A DNA stretch of 64,000 bases from Bifidobacterium adolescentis ATCC 15703 (GTDB taxonomy: Bacteria; Actinomycetota; Actinomycetes; Actinomycetales; Bifidobacteriaceae), in contig NC_008618.1 of the NCBI RefSeq assembly GCF_000010425.1, positions 365,946 to 429,945 on the forward strand, in the 5' to 3' direction. Position 1 is the first letter of the stretch; each line of letters begins with the position of its first letter. Positions 1-7,999 of this stretch are shown here, piece by piece. The notes under the pieces were generated by a model. That model did no database searches. It had not been told where the DNA came from and saw only the letters and a program-made list of their open reading frames with translations. Position numbers and translations under genes: made by a program.

Positions 1-254
1 ATGGCAACTCCGGCAAGGACGAGCATCGTCAGGCGCAGGTGGTGCGTGACATCGCGGGCCGTATCGCCAAAGGCGAGCAGGGCATCACCGGCATCATGAT
101 GGAAAGCTTCATCGAAGGCGGCAACCAGAAGGCCGCGCCGCTCGGCCAGCTCGTCTACGGCAAGTCCATCACCGACAAATGTCTGAGCTGGAACACCACG
201 GAACAGCTGCTACGCGAGCTTGCCCATGCGGTGGCCGTGCGCCGCTGGAAGTGA
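1..254 (+). CDS. aroG: 3-deoxy-7-phosphoheptulonate synthase (DAHP synthase), C-terminal end
   Basis: This is the C-terminal 83 residues of a class I (AroF/G/H type) DAHP synthase, which condenses phosphoenolpyruvate with erythrose 4-phosphate in the first step of the shikimate pathway. The gene starts upstream of the window; codons are in frame from base 3. The visible part opens with GNSGKDEHRQ, which follows the family's DCSH motif, and continues with GIMMESFIEGGNQ and the typical ending YGKSITDKCLSWNTTE. These strings are highly characteristic of the family. The choice between aroF, aroG and aroH cannot be made from the C-terminus, so the symbol is only a family label. About 100 bases separate it from the next gene. 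Confidence 0.9.
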   Translation, partial: GNSGKDEHRQAQVVRDIAGRIAKGEQGITGIMMESFIEGGNQKAAPLGQLVYGKSITDKCLSWNTTEQLLRELAHAVAVRRWK

Positions 255-357
255 CCGATTCGATTCACTATCCGCGCGATTGCAGAAAATTCGGGAAACG
301 CGAATCGCAATCGCGTAAAACAACACTCAAGACAGCACGTAAGACAGGGAGGGTGCA

Positions 358-1065
358 ATGACCGCAATCGCCATCATTGGCGCCATGGATGAGGAAGTCG
401 CCAATATCGCAACGGCACTGAGCAACGTCACCGTCACCGAGGAAGCCGGCGTCAAGGTGACGCGCGGCACCCTCGAAACCAACAAGGGCACCGCCGTCAA
501 CGTTGCCGCGACCGTCGGCGGCATGGGCACCGTCAACATCGCCGCCACCACGCAGCATCTGATCGACGCTGACCAGCCGGACGCCGTGATCTTCTCCGGC
601 ATCGCGGGCAATCTCAACACGAATCTGCACATCAACGACGTGGTGCTCGGCGGCACCCTGCGCTATCTCGACACCGACATGCGATTGGTGGGACAGTTCA
701 AGCCCGGCACCGCCGACCGGCCCATCGAGGAATACCATAGCGACGACCGTCTGCTCGAACTGGCCGACCAGGCGCTGAACGACTTGAACATTCACCATAT
801 CGTCGGCATCATCGCCACCGGCAACTATTTCGTCGATGATCCGCAGAAGGTCGAGCAGGTGATCCGTGAGACCGGCGCGGACGCGGTGGAAATGGAAGGC
901 GCCGCCGTCGCGCATGTCGCCGCCCGCAACGACGTTCCCGCATTGGTGATTCGCGCGTTGAGCGACAACGCGGACACCGACTACGAGGATTTCAAAACGT
1001 TCGACATTTCCGAATACGCGGACACCGCCGCGAAACTGACGGTGAACATCGCCAAACGCATGTAG
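358..1065 (+). CDS. mtnN: 5'-methylthioadenosine/S-adenosylhomocysteine nucleosidase
   Basis: This 235-residue enzyme hydrolyses the N-glycosidic bond of methylthioadenosine and S-adenosylhomocysteine, releasing adenine. It supports the activated-methyl cycle and, where luxS is present, AI-2 formation. The family motifs are in order: IGAMDEEV at the N-terminus with E12 in the position of the catalytic acid, VGGMGTVNIA, SGIAGN, ATGNYFV, VEMEGAAVAHVA (E180, ribose binding) and RALSDNAD (D203, the proton donor). Length matches the family. The ATG at 358 follows a strong GGGAGGG Shine-Dalgarno (SD) sequence. A short GC hairpin lies just downstream. Confidence 0.95.
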   Translation: MTAIAIIGAMDEEVANIATALSNVTVTEEAGVKVTRGTLETNKGTAVNVAATVGGMGTVNIAATTQHLIDADQPDAVIFSGIAGNLNTNLHINDVVLGGTLRYLDTDMRLVGQFKPGTADRPIEEYHSDDRLLELADQALNDLNIHHIVGIIATGNYFVDDPQKVEQVIRETGADAVEMEGAAVAHVAARNDVPALVIRALSDNADTDYEDFKTFDISEYADTAAKLTVNIAKRM

Positions 1066-1074
1066 CGTTCATGT

Positions 1075-1090
1075 GGCGTTGCGAAACGCC
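1075..1090 (+). terminator. weak hairpin after mtnN
   Basis: GGCGTT and AACGCC form a six-pair stem around a GCGA tetraloop, ten bases after the mtnN stop codon. There is no uridine run, so it may be only a weak terminator or an mRNA-stabilising hairpin. Confidence 0.3.
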
Positions 1091-1308
1091 TAACGTTGCG
1101 AAAAGCCGTTTCCACATCCCGTTTGCCGCATGACCCGTCATCATGCATCGTCATATCGGCAAACGGGACGTCTCATATTCCGATATGCTGCGTTTCGGAA
1201 GATGAACGGCAGGAAAACTTCCGGTGGCGTGAGAGAATCGCATACGCGAAAGCCTCTCCGAAACCGCTAGTCTTAAGGAAGAACTGAGGATTATCGGAAG
1301 GTGAACGC

Positions 1309-2718
1309 ATGACGTTGGAGCAGATGCTGGCAACGCCGTCGGTGGTTGCGGCATTGGTGGTCGTGGCCGTGGTCGTGTTCGTCGTGGCGTTCCTGCTTGG
1401 CCGCAGACGAGGCTTCCAGGATGTGCAGGACAGCGTCGACCCCAATGATCCGAGCCTGTTCGGAGCTGCGAAGAACACGTCCCTGTTCGGCCCCCGCGTT
1501 CCCGTGCAGTCCACGGAACGCCAGCTGGTGGCCGTCATGCCCGAAGCTTTGGTGGTCGTAGACTCGCTGGCCACGGTCCAATACGCATCCCCGGCCGCGC
1601 GGCGCTTCGGCATCATCCACGACCAGGCGATGGCGCTCGCGGAAATCCGCGACATCGTGAAACTGGTCTCCACAGACAGCGTGGTGCGCGAACGCGAACT
1701 GACCATCCCCCTGCACGGCCGCACGCGAACGGGCGTGGTGAACACGAACGGCAAAGGCGTCGAAGCCGGCAAGCCGCTGCCCGAAGACACGCTCTACCTG
1801 CACGTGCGCGTCGGACAGATCGCCGACAACCTATTTGCGATTTTCATTTCCGACATGAGCGAGCAACGCCGTTTCGAAATCATGCGGCGCGATTTCGTCA
1901 CCAACGTCTCGCACGAACTGAAAACCCCGGCAGGCGCGATTTCTCTGCTCGCCGAAACGATCGGCGACGCGGCCGACGATCCGGACGCGGTGAAATACTT
2001 CTCCGGCCGAATCTCCAAGGAATCCGAACGATTGACGGAACTGGTCCACCGTCTGATCGACCTGCAGAAAGCGCAAAGCGCGGCAGCGATGCTCAACGCG
2101 GAACGGCTGTCCGTGCTGCCCGTGGCACGCGAGGCGCTCGCCGAAAACCAGGTCAAGGCCGAATCGAAGCACATCAGCCTGGTCCTGTCCGTGAACGGCC
2201 GGCAGGTGCTGGTGCATGCGAACGCCGAGGAACTGGCCAAGGAAGCCGAACAGAACCTGGACGTGTTCGTGGTCGCTGACCATGAGACCATCAAAACTGC
2301 GGTGAAGAACCTGGTGGAGAACGCCATCAACTATTCGCCGGAACATACCACGGTGGCCGTCGGCATCGGCATCGAATCCGGCAAGGTGGCGATTCGCGTC
2401 GTGGACCAGGGCATCGGCATCCCCGCGGCGTCGCTCAGCAGAATTTTCGAGCGATTCTACCGCGTCGATCCGGCGCGCTCCCGTGAAACCGGCGGCACCG
2501 GCCTGGGATTGGCCATCACCAAGCATTGCGTCGAGGATTGCGGCGGCACCATCTCCGTATGGTCGCGTGAGGGGGAGGGATCCACCTTCACCATCACGAT
2601 GCCGCAGGCTTCGGGCGCTGCGGAACCCGACCATCCGGCGGATTCGGCGAATGATAACACCCGTGAAAAGAAACAGTCCGGCCACTCCACCACAACAGAG
2701 AATGAGGAGAACCACTGA
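1309..2718 (+). CDS. senX3: sensor histidine kinase, SenX3/PhoR type
   Basis: This 469-residue membrane kinase senses phosphate status and phosphorylates the response regulator encoded next. One N-terminal membrane helix (about residues 10-31) leads to a PAS-like region (about 60-185). The HisKA H-box is NVSHELKTP with phospho-acceptor H202, followed by the N-box VKNLVENAINYSP, the G1 box DQGIGIP, the F-box FERFYRVD and the G2 box GGTGLGL. The tail after about residue 440 is polar and charged. Its stop codon overlaps the ATG of the regulator by one base (TGATG), indicating translational coupling. The single membrane helix and the pst genes downstream fit the actinobacterial SenX3-RegX3 system rather than a generic kinase. 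Confidence 0.92.
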   Translation: MTLEQMLATPSVVAALVVVAVVVFVVAFLLGRRRGFQDVQDSVDPNDPSLFGAAKNTSLFGPRVPVQSTERQLVAVMPEALVVVDSLATVQYASPAARRFGIIHDQAMALAEIRDIVKLVSTDSVVRERELTIPLHGRTRTGVVNTNGKGVEAGKPLPEDTLYLHVRVGQIADNLFAIFISDMSEQRRFEIMRRDFVTNVSHELKTPAGAISLLAETIGDAADDPDAVKYFSGRISKESERLTELVHRLIDLQKAQSAAAMLNAERLSVLPVAREALAENQVKAESKHISLVLSVNGRQVLVHANAEELAKEAEQNLDVFVVADHETIKTAVKNLVENAINYSPEHTTVAVGIGIESGKVAIRVVDQGIGIPAASLSRIFERFYRVDPARSRETGGTGLGLAITKHCVEDCGGTISVWSREGEGSTFTITMPQASGAAEPDHPADSANDNTREKKQSGHSTTTENEENH

Positions 2719-3422
2719 TGACGCGAATTCTGATCGTCGAGGACGAAGAGTCGTACCGTGAGCCGCTGGTCTACCAGCTCACCCGTGAAGGGTACGACGT
2801 GTCCGCCGCGGCCACCGGTGAAGAAGGATTGGAACTGTTCACCAAGGGTGGTATCGATCTGGTGCTGCTCGATCTGATGCTGCCCGGTCTTGACGGCACC
2901 GCGCTGTGCCGTCGGATCCGCGAGCAAAGCCGTGTGCCGATCATCATGCTGACCGCGAAAAGCGCGGAAATCGACAAGGTCGTCGGCCTTGAAATCGGTG
3001 CGGACGACTACATCACCAAACCGTATTCCTTCCGTGAGCTGCTGGCACGCATCCGCGCGGTGCTGCGCCGCAACCAGATGGTCGCCGAATCCGGAGAAGC
3101 CGCCGACGACGATATTCCGCTCGTATGCGGTGACATTTCCATGAGAATCGGCCAGCATGAGGTGACGGTCCGCGGCGAGAACGTGTTCTTCCCGCTGAAG
3201 GAATTCGAACTGCTGGAATACCTCATGCAGAACAAGGGCCGCGTGATGACCCGCCACCAGCTGATCGACCGCATCTGGGGCTCCGACTATGTCGGCGACA
3301 CCAAGACGCTGGACGTGCATGTCAAGCGCGTGCGCGCCAAAATCGAGGAGGACCCGGGCCATCCCAAGTATCTGACCACCGTGCGCGGCCTCGGATACAA
3401 GATCGATACGCCAAGCGAATGA
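2718..3422 (+). CDS. regX3: phosphate-response regulator, OmpR/PhoB family
   Basis: This 234-residue regulator has a receiver domain (residues 1-115) and a winged-helix DNA-binding domain (about 130-232). Receiver residues are conserved: acidic E8/D9, phospho-acceptor D52, T79 and K101 before a cis-proline. The C-terminal domain has the usual LKEFELLEYLM and LDVHVKRVRAKI motifs, the second being the recognition helix. It is coupled to senX3 by a one-base overlap. The adjacent downstream pst operon carries Pho-box-like repeats, so pstS is its probable direct target. Confidence 0.93.
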   Translation: MTRILIVEDEESYREPLVYQLTREGYDVSAAATGEEGLELFTKGGIDLVLLDLMLPGLDGTALCRRIREQSRVPIIMLTAKSAEIDKVVGLEIGADDYITKPYSFRELLARIRAVLRRNQMVAESGEAADDDIPLVCGDISMRIGQHEVTVRGENVFFPLKEFELLEYLMQNKGRVMTRHQLIDRIWGSDYVGDTKTLDVHVKRVRAKIEEDPGHPKYLTTVRGLGYKIDTPSE

Positions 3423-3471
3423 TGATGAAAGGCTTGGTATAGCGCGCATTCGCATCGTGCTTGCAAAGAAC

Positions 3472-3534
3472 GGTGAACGGAAGGAACGTCGAACGGCGAA
3501 GGTGTCGTAGACTGTTCATCTTCCGTTCACCGTT
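3472..3534. promoter_or_regulatory. Pho-box-like direct and inverted repeats upstream of pstS
   Basis: GTTCATC (3514-3520) and GTTCACC (3525-3531) form a direct repeat with an 11-bp period, the arrangement known for actinobacterial PhoP boxes. The reverse complement GGTGAAC lies at 3472-3478. Together they make an exact 15-bp inverted repeat (3469-3483 and 3520-3534) with a 36-base spacer, ending in a T-rich stretch. It may act as a pair of opposed RegX3 sites and, in RNA, as a hairpin after regX3. Confidence 0.65.
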
Positions 3535-3657
3535 TTTGGTTTGGGGCGAGTGAAACGCCCAATAGGCTGGAGATTGTCATGAAGAACGATGGCGACAACA
3601 GAAAATCGAAAAATCAGAAACATACGCCATCTGAATGTTGACAGAGGGAAAAGAATA

Positions 3658-4785
3658 ATGCGTAACTCCATTCTCGTACGCTCCATCGCCGCTGTGTCCG
3701 GCATTGTGATGCTGGCTTCCGTCGCGGCTTGCGGTGACAACATCACCGCTTCCACCGATTCTTCGGCCAAGTCCGATACCAAGACCGAAACCGTTTCCGG
3801 CAACTTCTCCGGCGCTGGCGCTTCTTCCCAGCAGGCCGCCGTCGAAGCTTGGATCGCCGGCTTCCAGGGCACCAACCCGGACGCCAAGGTCGCTTACAAC
3901 CCGTCCGGTTCCGGCGCTGGCGTGTCCACCTTCCTGACCGGTGCAACCGCATGGGCCGGCTCCGACGCCTCCCTCGCCGATAACGAGGTCGAGCAGTCCA
4001 AGAGCGTGTGCGCTTCCGGCACCGCCTTCGACATCCCGGTCTACATTTCCCCGATCGCCGTCGTCTTCAACCTGCAGGGCGTGTCCGGCAAGGGCAAGAC
4101 CCTGAACATGGATGCCGAGACCATCGCCAAGATCTTCGACGGCAAGATCACCAAGTGGAACGATGACGCCATCAAGAAGCAGAACCCGAAGGTCGATCTG
4201 CCTGACCTCGACATCACCGTGGTGCACCGTTCCGACAAGTCCGGCACCACCAAGAACTTCCTGAGCTACGTCAAGGACGCCGCTGGCGACGCATGGAGCT
4301 ACGACCTCGGCGAGAACTGGCCGAACGAGGTCGGCCAGGGCGCCAAGGGCACTTCCGGCGTGATCTCCACCGTGCAGCAGGCTGACGGCACCATCGGTTA
4401 CGCCGATGCCTCCCAGGCCGGCGATCTGGGCACCGTGGCCGTGAAGGTCGGCGACGATTACGTCCCGTTCTCCGCTGAAGCCGCCGCCAAGGTCGTGGAC
4501 GCCTCCCCGCTCGACGATTCCGCCAAGGGTGACAACCGCGTGGTCGTCAAGCTCGACCACAACACCACCGAGAAGGGCGCCTACCCGATCGTGCTGGTCT
4601 CCTACGACGTCGCCTGCCCGGCATACAAGGACGCCAACACCGCCAAGTTCGTCAAGTCCTGGCTCACCTACGTGACCAGCGACGAAGGCCAGCAGACCGC
4701 CGCTTCCGCAGCCGGCTCCGCTCCGATGTCCAACACCCTGCGTCAGAAGGTCGTCAAGTCCATCGACGCCATCAAAACCAAGTGA
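3658..4785 (+). CDS. pstS: phosphate ABC transporter substrate-binding lipoprotein
   Basis: PstS captures orthophosphate outside the membrane and delivers it to PstCA. From the ATG at 3658 the protein has 375 residues, with a short signal peptide and a lipobox ending VAAC, the lipidated residue being C25. An in-frame ATG at 3589 would bury the signal peptide 23 residues inside, so 3658 with an upstream AGAGGG SD is preferred. Family signatures include GNFSGAGASSQQAA, NPSGSGAG (phosphate contact), KITKWNDD, VVHRSDKSGTT and ISTVQQADGTIGYAD. It heads the pst operon and lies behind Pho-box repeats. Confidence 0.95.
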   Translation: MRNSILVRSIAAVSGIVMLASVAACGDNITASTDSSAKSDTKTETVSGNFSGAGASSQQAAVEAWIAGFQGTNPDAKVAYNPSGSGAGVSTFLTGATAWAGSDASLADNEVEQSKSVCASGTAFDIPVYISPIAVVFNLQGVSGKGKTLNMDAETIAKIFDGKITKWNDDAIKKQNPKVDLPDLDITVVHRSDKSGTTKNFLSYVKDAAGDAWSYDLGENWPNEVGQGAKGTSGVISTVQQADGTIGYADASQAGDLGTVAVKVGDDYVPFSAEAAAKVVDASPLDDSAKGDNRVVVKLDHNTTEKGAYPIVLVSYDVACPAYKDANTAKFVKSWLTYVTSDEGQQTAASAAGSAPMSNTLRQKVVKSIDAIKTK

Positions 4786-4834
4786 GCCCATCACAGTGGG
4801 GCGATCGCTTTCGGTGATCGGTGACTGACCGTAG

Positions 4835-4878
4835 GTTTCAGGCCGCAGCCGCGTAAAAAAACGGCTGCGGCCTGAAAC
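4835..4878 (+). terminator. pstS-pstC intercistronic hairpin
   Basis: A 17-bp perfect stem (4835-4851 with 4862-4878) closes an A-rich ten-base loop. No uridine run follows. It sits between pstS and pstC and probably acts as a processing or stabilising element, or a partial terminator, that keeps PstS in excess over the membrane subunits. Confidence 0.6.
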
Positions 4879-4947
4879 GATACCTACGGACGATACGCAA
4901 AACCAGAAAAATCGAAAGCAATCGCAAGCAAACCAAAAGGAGAACCC

Positions 4948-5901
4948 GTGAGTTCGCAAAGCAAAACGGCACAGCAGCCGGTGAGCGGCAAGAACGCGGA
5001 TAAGGTGTTCAAGGGCGTGGCCTACGCCTGCGGCATCCTGATCCTCGTCGTGCTCGCCGCGGTCGCGCTGTTCCTGCTGTTCCGCGCGTGGCCGTTGATC
5101 GGCGGTGACCAGAAGGCCAACAGCGCGACCATCAGCAACTTCACCGGCGGCAAGGCTTCCAGCTTCTGGGGCTACGTCGGACCGCTGCTGTTCGGTACCG
5201 TGCTGATTTCCGCCCTGGCACTGCTGATTTCCTTCTTCGTGTCGGTCGGCATCGCACTGTTCATCTCGCATTACGCGCCGAAGAAGCTCGCCACCGCCCT
5301 GAGCTATGTGGTCGATCTGCTCGCCGCCATCCCGTCCGTTATCTACGGTCTGTGGGGCGGTCTGGTGCTGGTGCCCGCCATCTACCCGTTCTGGAATTGG
5401 GTGGCCAAATACCTTGGCTGGATTCCGATTTTCGCCGGTCCCGCCGCCAATCCCTCCCGTACCGTGGCCACCGTGTCCGTGGTGCTGGCCGTCATGATCC
5501 TGCCGATCATCACCTCCATGTCCCGCGACATCTTCCTGCAGACCCCTCGCCTTCAGGAAGAGGCGGCTCTGGCCCTCGGCGCCACGAAGTGGGAAATGGT
5601 CAAGCTCGCGGTCCTGCCGTTCGGCAAGTCCGGCGTCGTGTCCGCCTCCATGCTCGGCCTCGGTCGTGCGCTCGGCGAGACGATGGCCGTGCTCATGATC
5701 CTGTCCCCGGGCCTCAACTACTCCGTCAAGCTGCTGCAGGCCTCGCAGAACCAGACCATCGCCGCGAACATCGCCGCGCAGTATCCGGAAGCCAACGATC
5801 TGGGTGTTTCCGTGCTGATCGGCACCGGCCTGGTCCTGTTCCTGATTACCTTCGTGGTGAACTTCATCGCTCGTAAGCTCACCGAGAAAGCGAGTGCGTG
5901 A
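4948..5901 (+). CDS. pstC: phosphate ABC transporter permease PstC
   Basis: This 317-residue inner-membrane permease forms the phosphate channel with PstA. Hydrophobic segments are visible at about residues 27-50, 75-105, 125-150, 175-195, 230-250 and 280-310. The ABC-permease EAA loop is present as EEAALALGATKWEMV. The start is GTG at 4948, preceded by AAAAGGAG. Its TGA overlaps the pstA ATG by one base (TGATG), showing translational coupling. Confidence 0.94.
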   Translation: MSSQSKTAQQPVSGKNADKVFKGVAYACGILILVVLAAVALFLLFRAWPLIGGDQKANSATISNFTGGKASSFWGYVGPLLFGTVLISALALLISFFVSVGIALFISHYAPKKLATALSYVVDLLAAIPSVIYGLWGGLVLVPAIYPFWNWVAKYLGWIPIFAGPAANPSRTVATVSVVLAVMILPIITSMSRDIFLQTPRLQEEAALALGATKWEMVKLAVLPFGKSGVVSASMLGLGRALGETMAVLMILSPGLNYSVKLLQASQNQTIAANIAAQYPEANDLGVSVLIGTGLVLFLITFVVNFIARKLTEKASA

Positions 5902-6896
5902 TGACCGCCGCAAATAACGACGCTTCGCCGATGGACGGCGCTCCCGTCATCGACTTCGACAAGTTCAAGCCGACCCGTTCCTTCACCTCAGCGCGCAAGC
6001 GCAAGGACTTCGCCATGAAGGCGCTCATCTCGTGCGCGTTCATCGTGGCGTTGATCCCGCTGTTCTCGGTGCTGCTCACCACCATCATCAACGGCGTCAA
6101 GAGGCTGAACCTCAACTTCCTGAGCTACAACATGACCGGCGTGGTCGGCGGCAACTCGACCCCGTCCGGCGGCTACGGCGGCATCCTGCACGCCATCATC
6201 GGCACGCTGGAAATCACCTTCGGCGCCATGCTCATCTCCATCCCGATCGGCCTGATGTGCGCCGTGTACCTGGTGGAATATTCCAACCGTGGCAAGCTGG
6301 CACAGGTCATCACCCTGCTGGTCGACGTGATGAGCGGCATCCCGTCCATCGTCGCAGGCCTGTTCGCCTTCTCGATGTTCACGATTCTGATCGGCCCCGG
6401 CACCATCAACGGTTTCGAAGGCTCCGTCGCACTTTCCCTGCTGATGCTGCCGACCGTGGTCAAGTCGTCCGAGGAAATGCTCAAGATCGTGCCGCACGAT
6501 TTGCGCGAGGCCTCGTACGCCCTGGGCGTCACGAAGCAGCGCACGATCACGAAGATCGTGCTGCGCACCGCCCTGCCGGGCATCGTTTCGGGTGCGATTC
6601 TCGCCGTCGCCCGCGTGATCGGTGAAACCGCTCCGTTGCTGATGACCGCAGGCTACATCGCCTCCACGAACGTCAACCTCTTCTCCGGCCAGATGACCAC
6701 GCTTCCGGTGTACGTCTACCAGGAGTATTCCAAGCTCAACGCGAACTGCCCGGCCAACGCTTCCGCGGCCTGCGTCACCACCATCCCGATGGAACGCGCC
6801 TGGGCCGCAGCCCTTGTGCTGATTCTCATCGTGCTGATCCTCAACCTCATCGGCCGTCTCGTGGCGAAGATCTTCGCCGTCAAGTCGGAACGCTGA
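5901..6896 (+). CDS. pstA: phosphate ABC transporter permease PstA
   Basis: Partner permease of PstC, 331 residues from the ATG at 5901; a GTG at 5898 would add one residue. There is a cytoplasmic N-terminus of about 40 residues, a first helix at about 42-65, and four or five further helices. The EAA loop reads REASYALGVTKQRTI. The fragment DVMSGIPSIVAGLFAF is typical of PstA. The ATG overlaps the pstC stop, and pstB follows after 44 bases. Confidence 0.94.
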   Translation: MTAANNDASPMDGAPVIDFDKFKPTRSFTSARKRKDFAMKALISCAFIVALIPLFSVLLTTIINGVKRLNLNFLSYNMTGVVGGNSTPSGGYGGILHAIIGTLEITFGAMLISIPIGLMCAVYLVEYSNRGKLAQVITLLVDVMSGIPSIVAGLFAFSMFTILIGPGTINGFEGSVALSLLMLPTVVKSSEEMLKIVPHDLREASYALGVTKQRTITKIVLRTALPGIVSGAILAVARVIGETAPLLMTAGYIASTNVNLFSGQMTTLPVYVYQEYSKLNANCPANASAACVTTIPMERAWAAALVLILIVLILNLIGRLVAKIFAVKSER

Positions 6897-6940
6897 GCGC
6901 GGTCGAATAGTCGAAAACATAAGAACAATAAGGAAAACAA

Positions 6941-7720
6941 ATGGGACAACGTATTGATGTCAACCATCTGAACATCTTCTACGGCGACTTCCTGGCCGTG
7001 GAAGACGTGAACATCAACATCGAAGCCAACAAGGTCACCGCGTTCATCGGACCTTCCGGCTGTGGCAAGTCCACCGTGCTGCGCACCCTCGATCGCATGC
7101 ACGAGATCATTCCGGGCGCCCACTGCGAAGGCGAGGTGCTGCTGGAAGGCAAGAACCTGTACGACAAGGATGTGGATCCGGTCGCCGTCCGTCGTGACGT
7201 CGGCATGGTGTTCCAGCGTCCGAACCCGTTCCCGACCATGTCCATTCGCGAGAACGTGCTGGCCGGTGTGAAGCTCAACAACCGCAAGATCTCCAAGTCC
7301 GACGCGGATGATCTGGTCGAGTGGGCCCTGCGTGGCGCCAACCTGTGGAACGAGGTCAAGGATCGTCTGGACAATCCGGGCATCGGCCTGTCCGGCGGCC
7401 AGCAGCAGCGTCTGTGCATCGCACGCGCCGTGGCCGTGCACCCGCAGGTGCTGCTCATGGACGAACCGTGCTCCGCCCTCGACCCGATCTCCACCCTGGC
7501 CGTGGAGGATCTGATCAACGAGCTGAAGAACGAGTACACCATCGTGATCGTGACGCACAACATGCAGCAGGCCGCCCGTATCGCCGACTACACCGCCTTC
7601 TTCAACCTGAAGGCCGTCGGCCAGCCGGGTCACCTCGAGTACTTCACCGACACCACCACGATGTTCAACAACCCGCAGAACGAAGAAGCCGAACGTTACG
7701 TCTCCGGACGTTTTGGCTGA
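6941..7720 (+). CDS. pstB: phosphate ABC transporter ATP-binding protein
   Basis: This 259-residue ATPase drives phosphate import. It has Walker A GPSGCGKS (residues 37-44), the Q-loop in [10 protein letters not shown], the ABC signature LSGGQQQR, Walker [14 protein letters not shown] and the switch histidine in [11 protein letters not shown]. The PstB-specific strand [13 protein letters not shown] is also present. The start follows an AAGGAAAA SD. The last codons lie inside an inverted repeat that continues into the intergenic region. No phoU follows. Confidence 0.95.
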   Translation: MGQRIDVNHLNIFYGDFLAVEDVNINIEANKVTAFIGPSGCGKSTVLRTLDRMHEIIPGAHCEGEVLLEGKNLYDKDVDPVAVRRDVGMVFQRPNPFPTMSIRENVLAGVKLNNRKISKSDADDLVEWALRGANLWNEVKDRLDNPGIGLSGGQQQRLCIARAVAVHPQVLLMDEPCSALDPISTLAVEDLINELKNEYTIVIVTHNMQQAARIADYTAFFNLKAVGQPGHLEYFTDTTTMFNNPQNEEAERYVSGRFG

Positions 7721-7843
7721 TCGATAAGGCCGATTCGCCAAAACGTAGTGCCAACCCGGTGGGTTGGTGCGAGTCAGCTTCAGCTGGCCAGTTAATAGCG
7801 CTTCGCTGTGCGAAACTCTGTAATTGTACGTTTTGGCTGATCG
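7708..7843 (+). repeat. structured intergenic repeat after pstB
   Basis: A 16-bp sequence (7708-7723) that contains the pstB stop codon recurs exactly at 7828-7843, 120 bp further on. The first copy pairs with an inverted copy at about 7731-7746 to form a long hairpin, and the 84 bases between hold further small hairpins, for example 7752-7767. No coding potential is apparent. Confidence 0.6.
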
Positions 7844-7860
7844 GCAGCTCCTTTTCCCCG

Positions 7861-7904
7861 CAAACCGACGTTGAGATTGCTCTCGGCGTCGGTTTGTTGT
7901 TTTT
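7861..7904 (+). terminator. Rho-independent terminator of the pst operon
   Basis: A ten-base stem, CAAACCGACG at 7861-7870 with CGTCGGTTTG at 7887-7896, is followed by a T-rich run. It lies about 140 bp after pstB and before the zinc gene promoter. Confidence 0.8.
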
Positions 7905-7913
7905 CTTGTGGAA

Positions 7914-7922
7914 GCGACACGC
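7914..7922 (+). promoter_or_regulatory. GCGACACGC motif upstream of znuA
   Basis: Exact copy of the recurrent intergenic 9-mer, 37 bp upstream of the -10 hexamer TATGAT at 7951 and on the same strand as the downstream gene. Function unknown. Confidence 0.4.
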
Positions 7923-7926
7923 GCTG

Positions 7927-7956
7927 TTGAGAATCATTCTCAGTTACGGTTATGAT
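7927..7956 (+). promoter_or_regulatory. znuA promoter with Zur-like operator
   Basis: TTGAGA (7927-7932) and TATGAT (7951-7956) are separated by 18 bp. A perfect 7-1-7 palindrome, TGAGAATCATTCTCA (7928-7942), overlaps the -35 box and resembles Fur/Zur-family boxes. Since the gene downstream encodes a zinc-type binding protein, repression by Zur under zinc-replete conditions is the simplest reading. Confidence 0.7.
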
Positions 7957-7999
7957 GGATTCACCGAAGCATGAAGCGTATGAAAATGGAGGAACCATC

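Noticed and set aside
3577-5913. A 778-codon minus-strand open frame opposite pstS and pstC
   Set aside because: It spans two real genes and the intergenic hairpin in antisense, with no plausible protein features.
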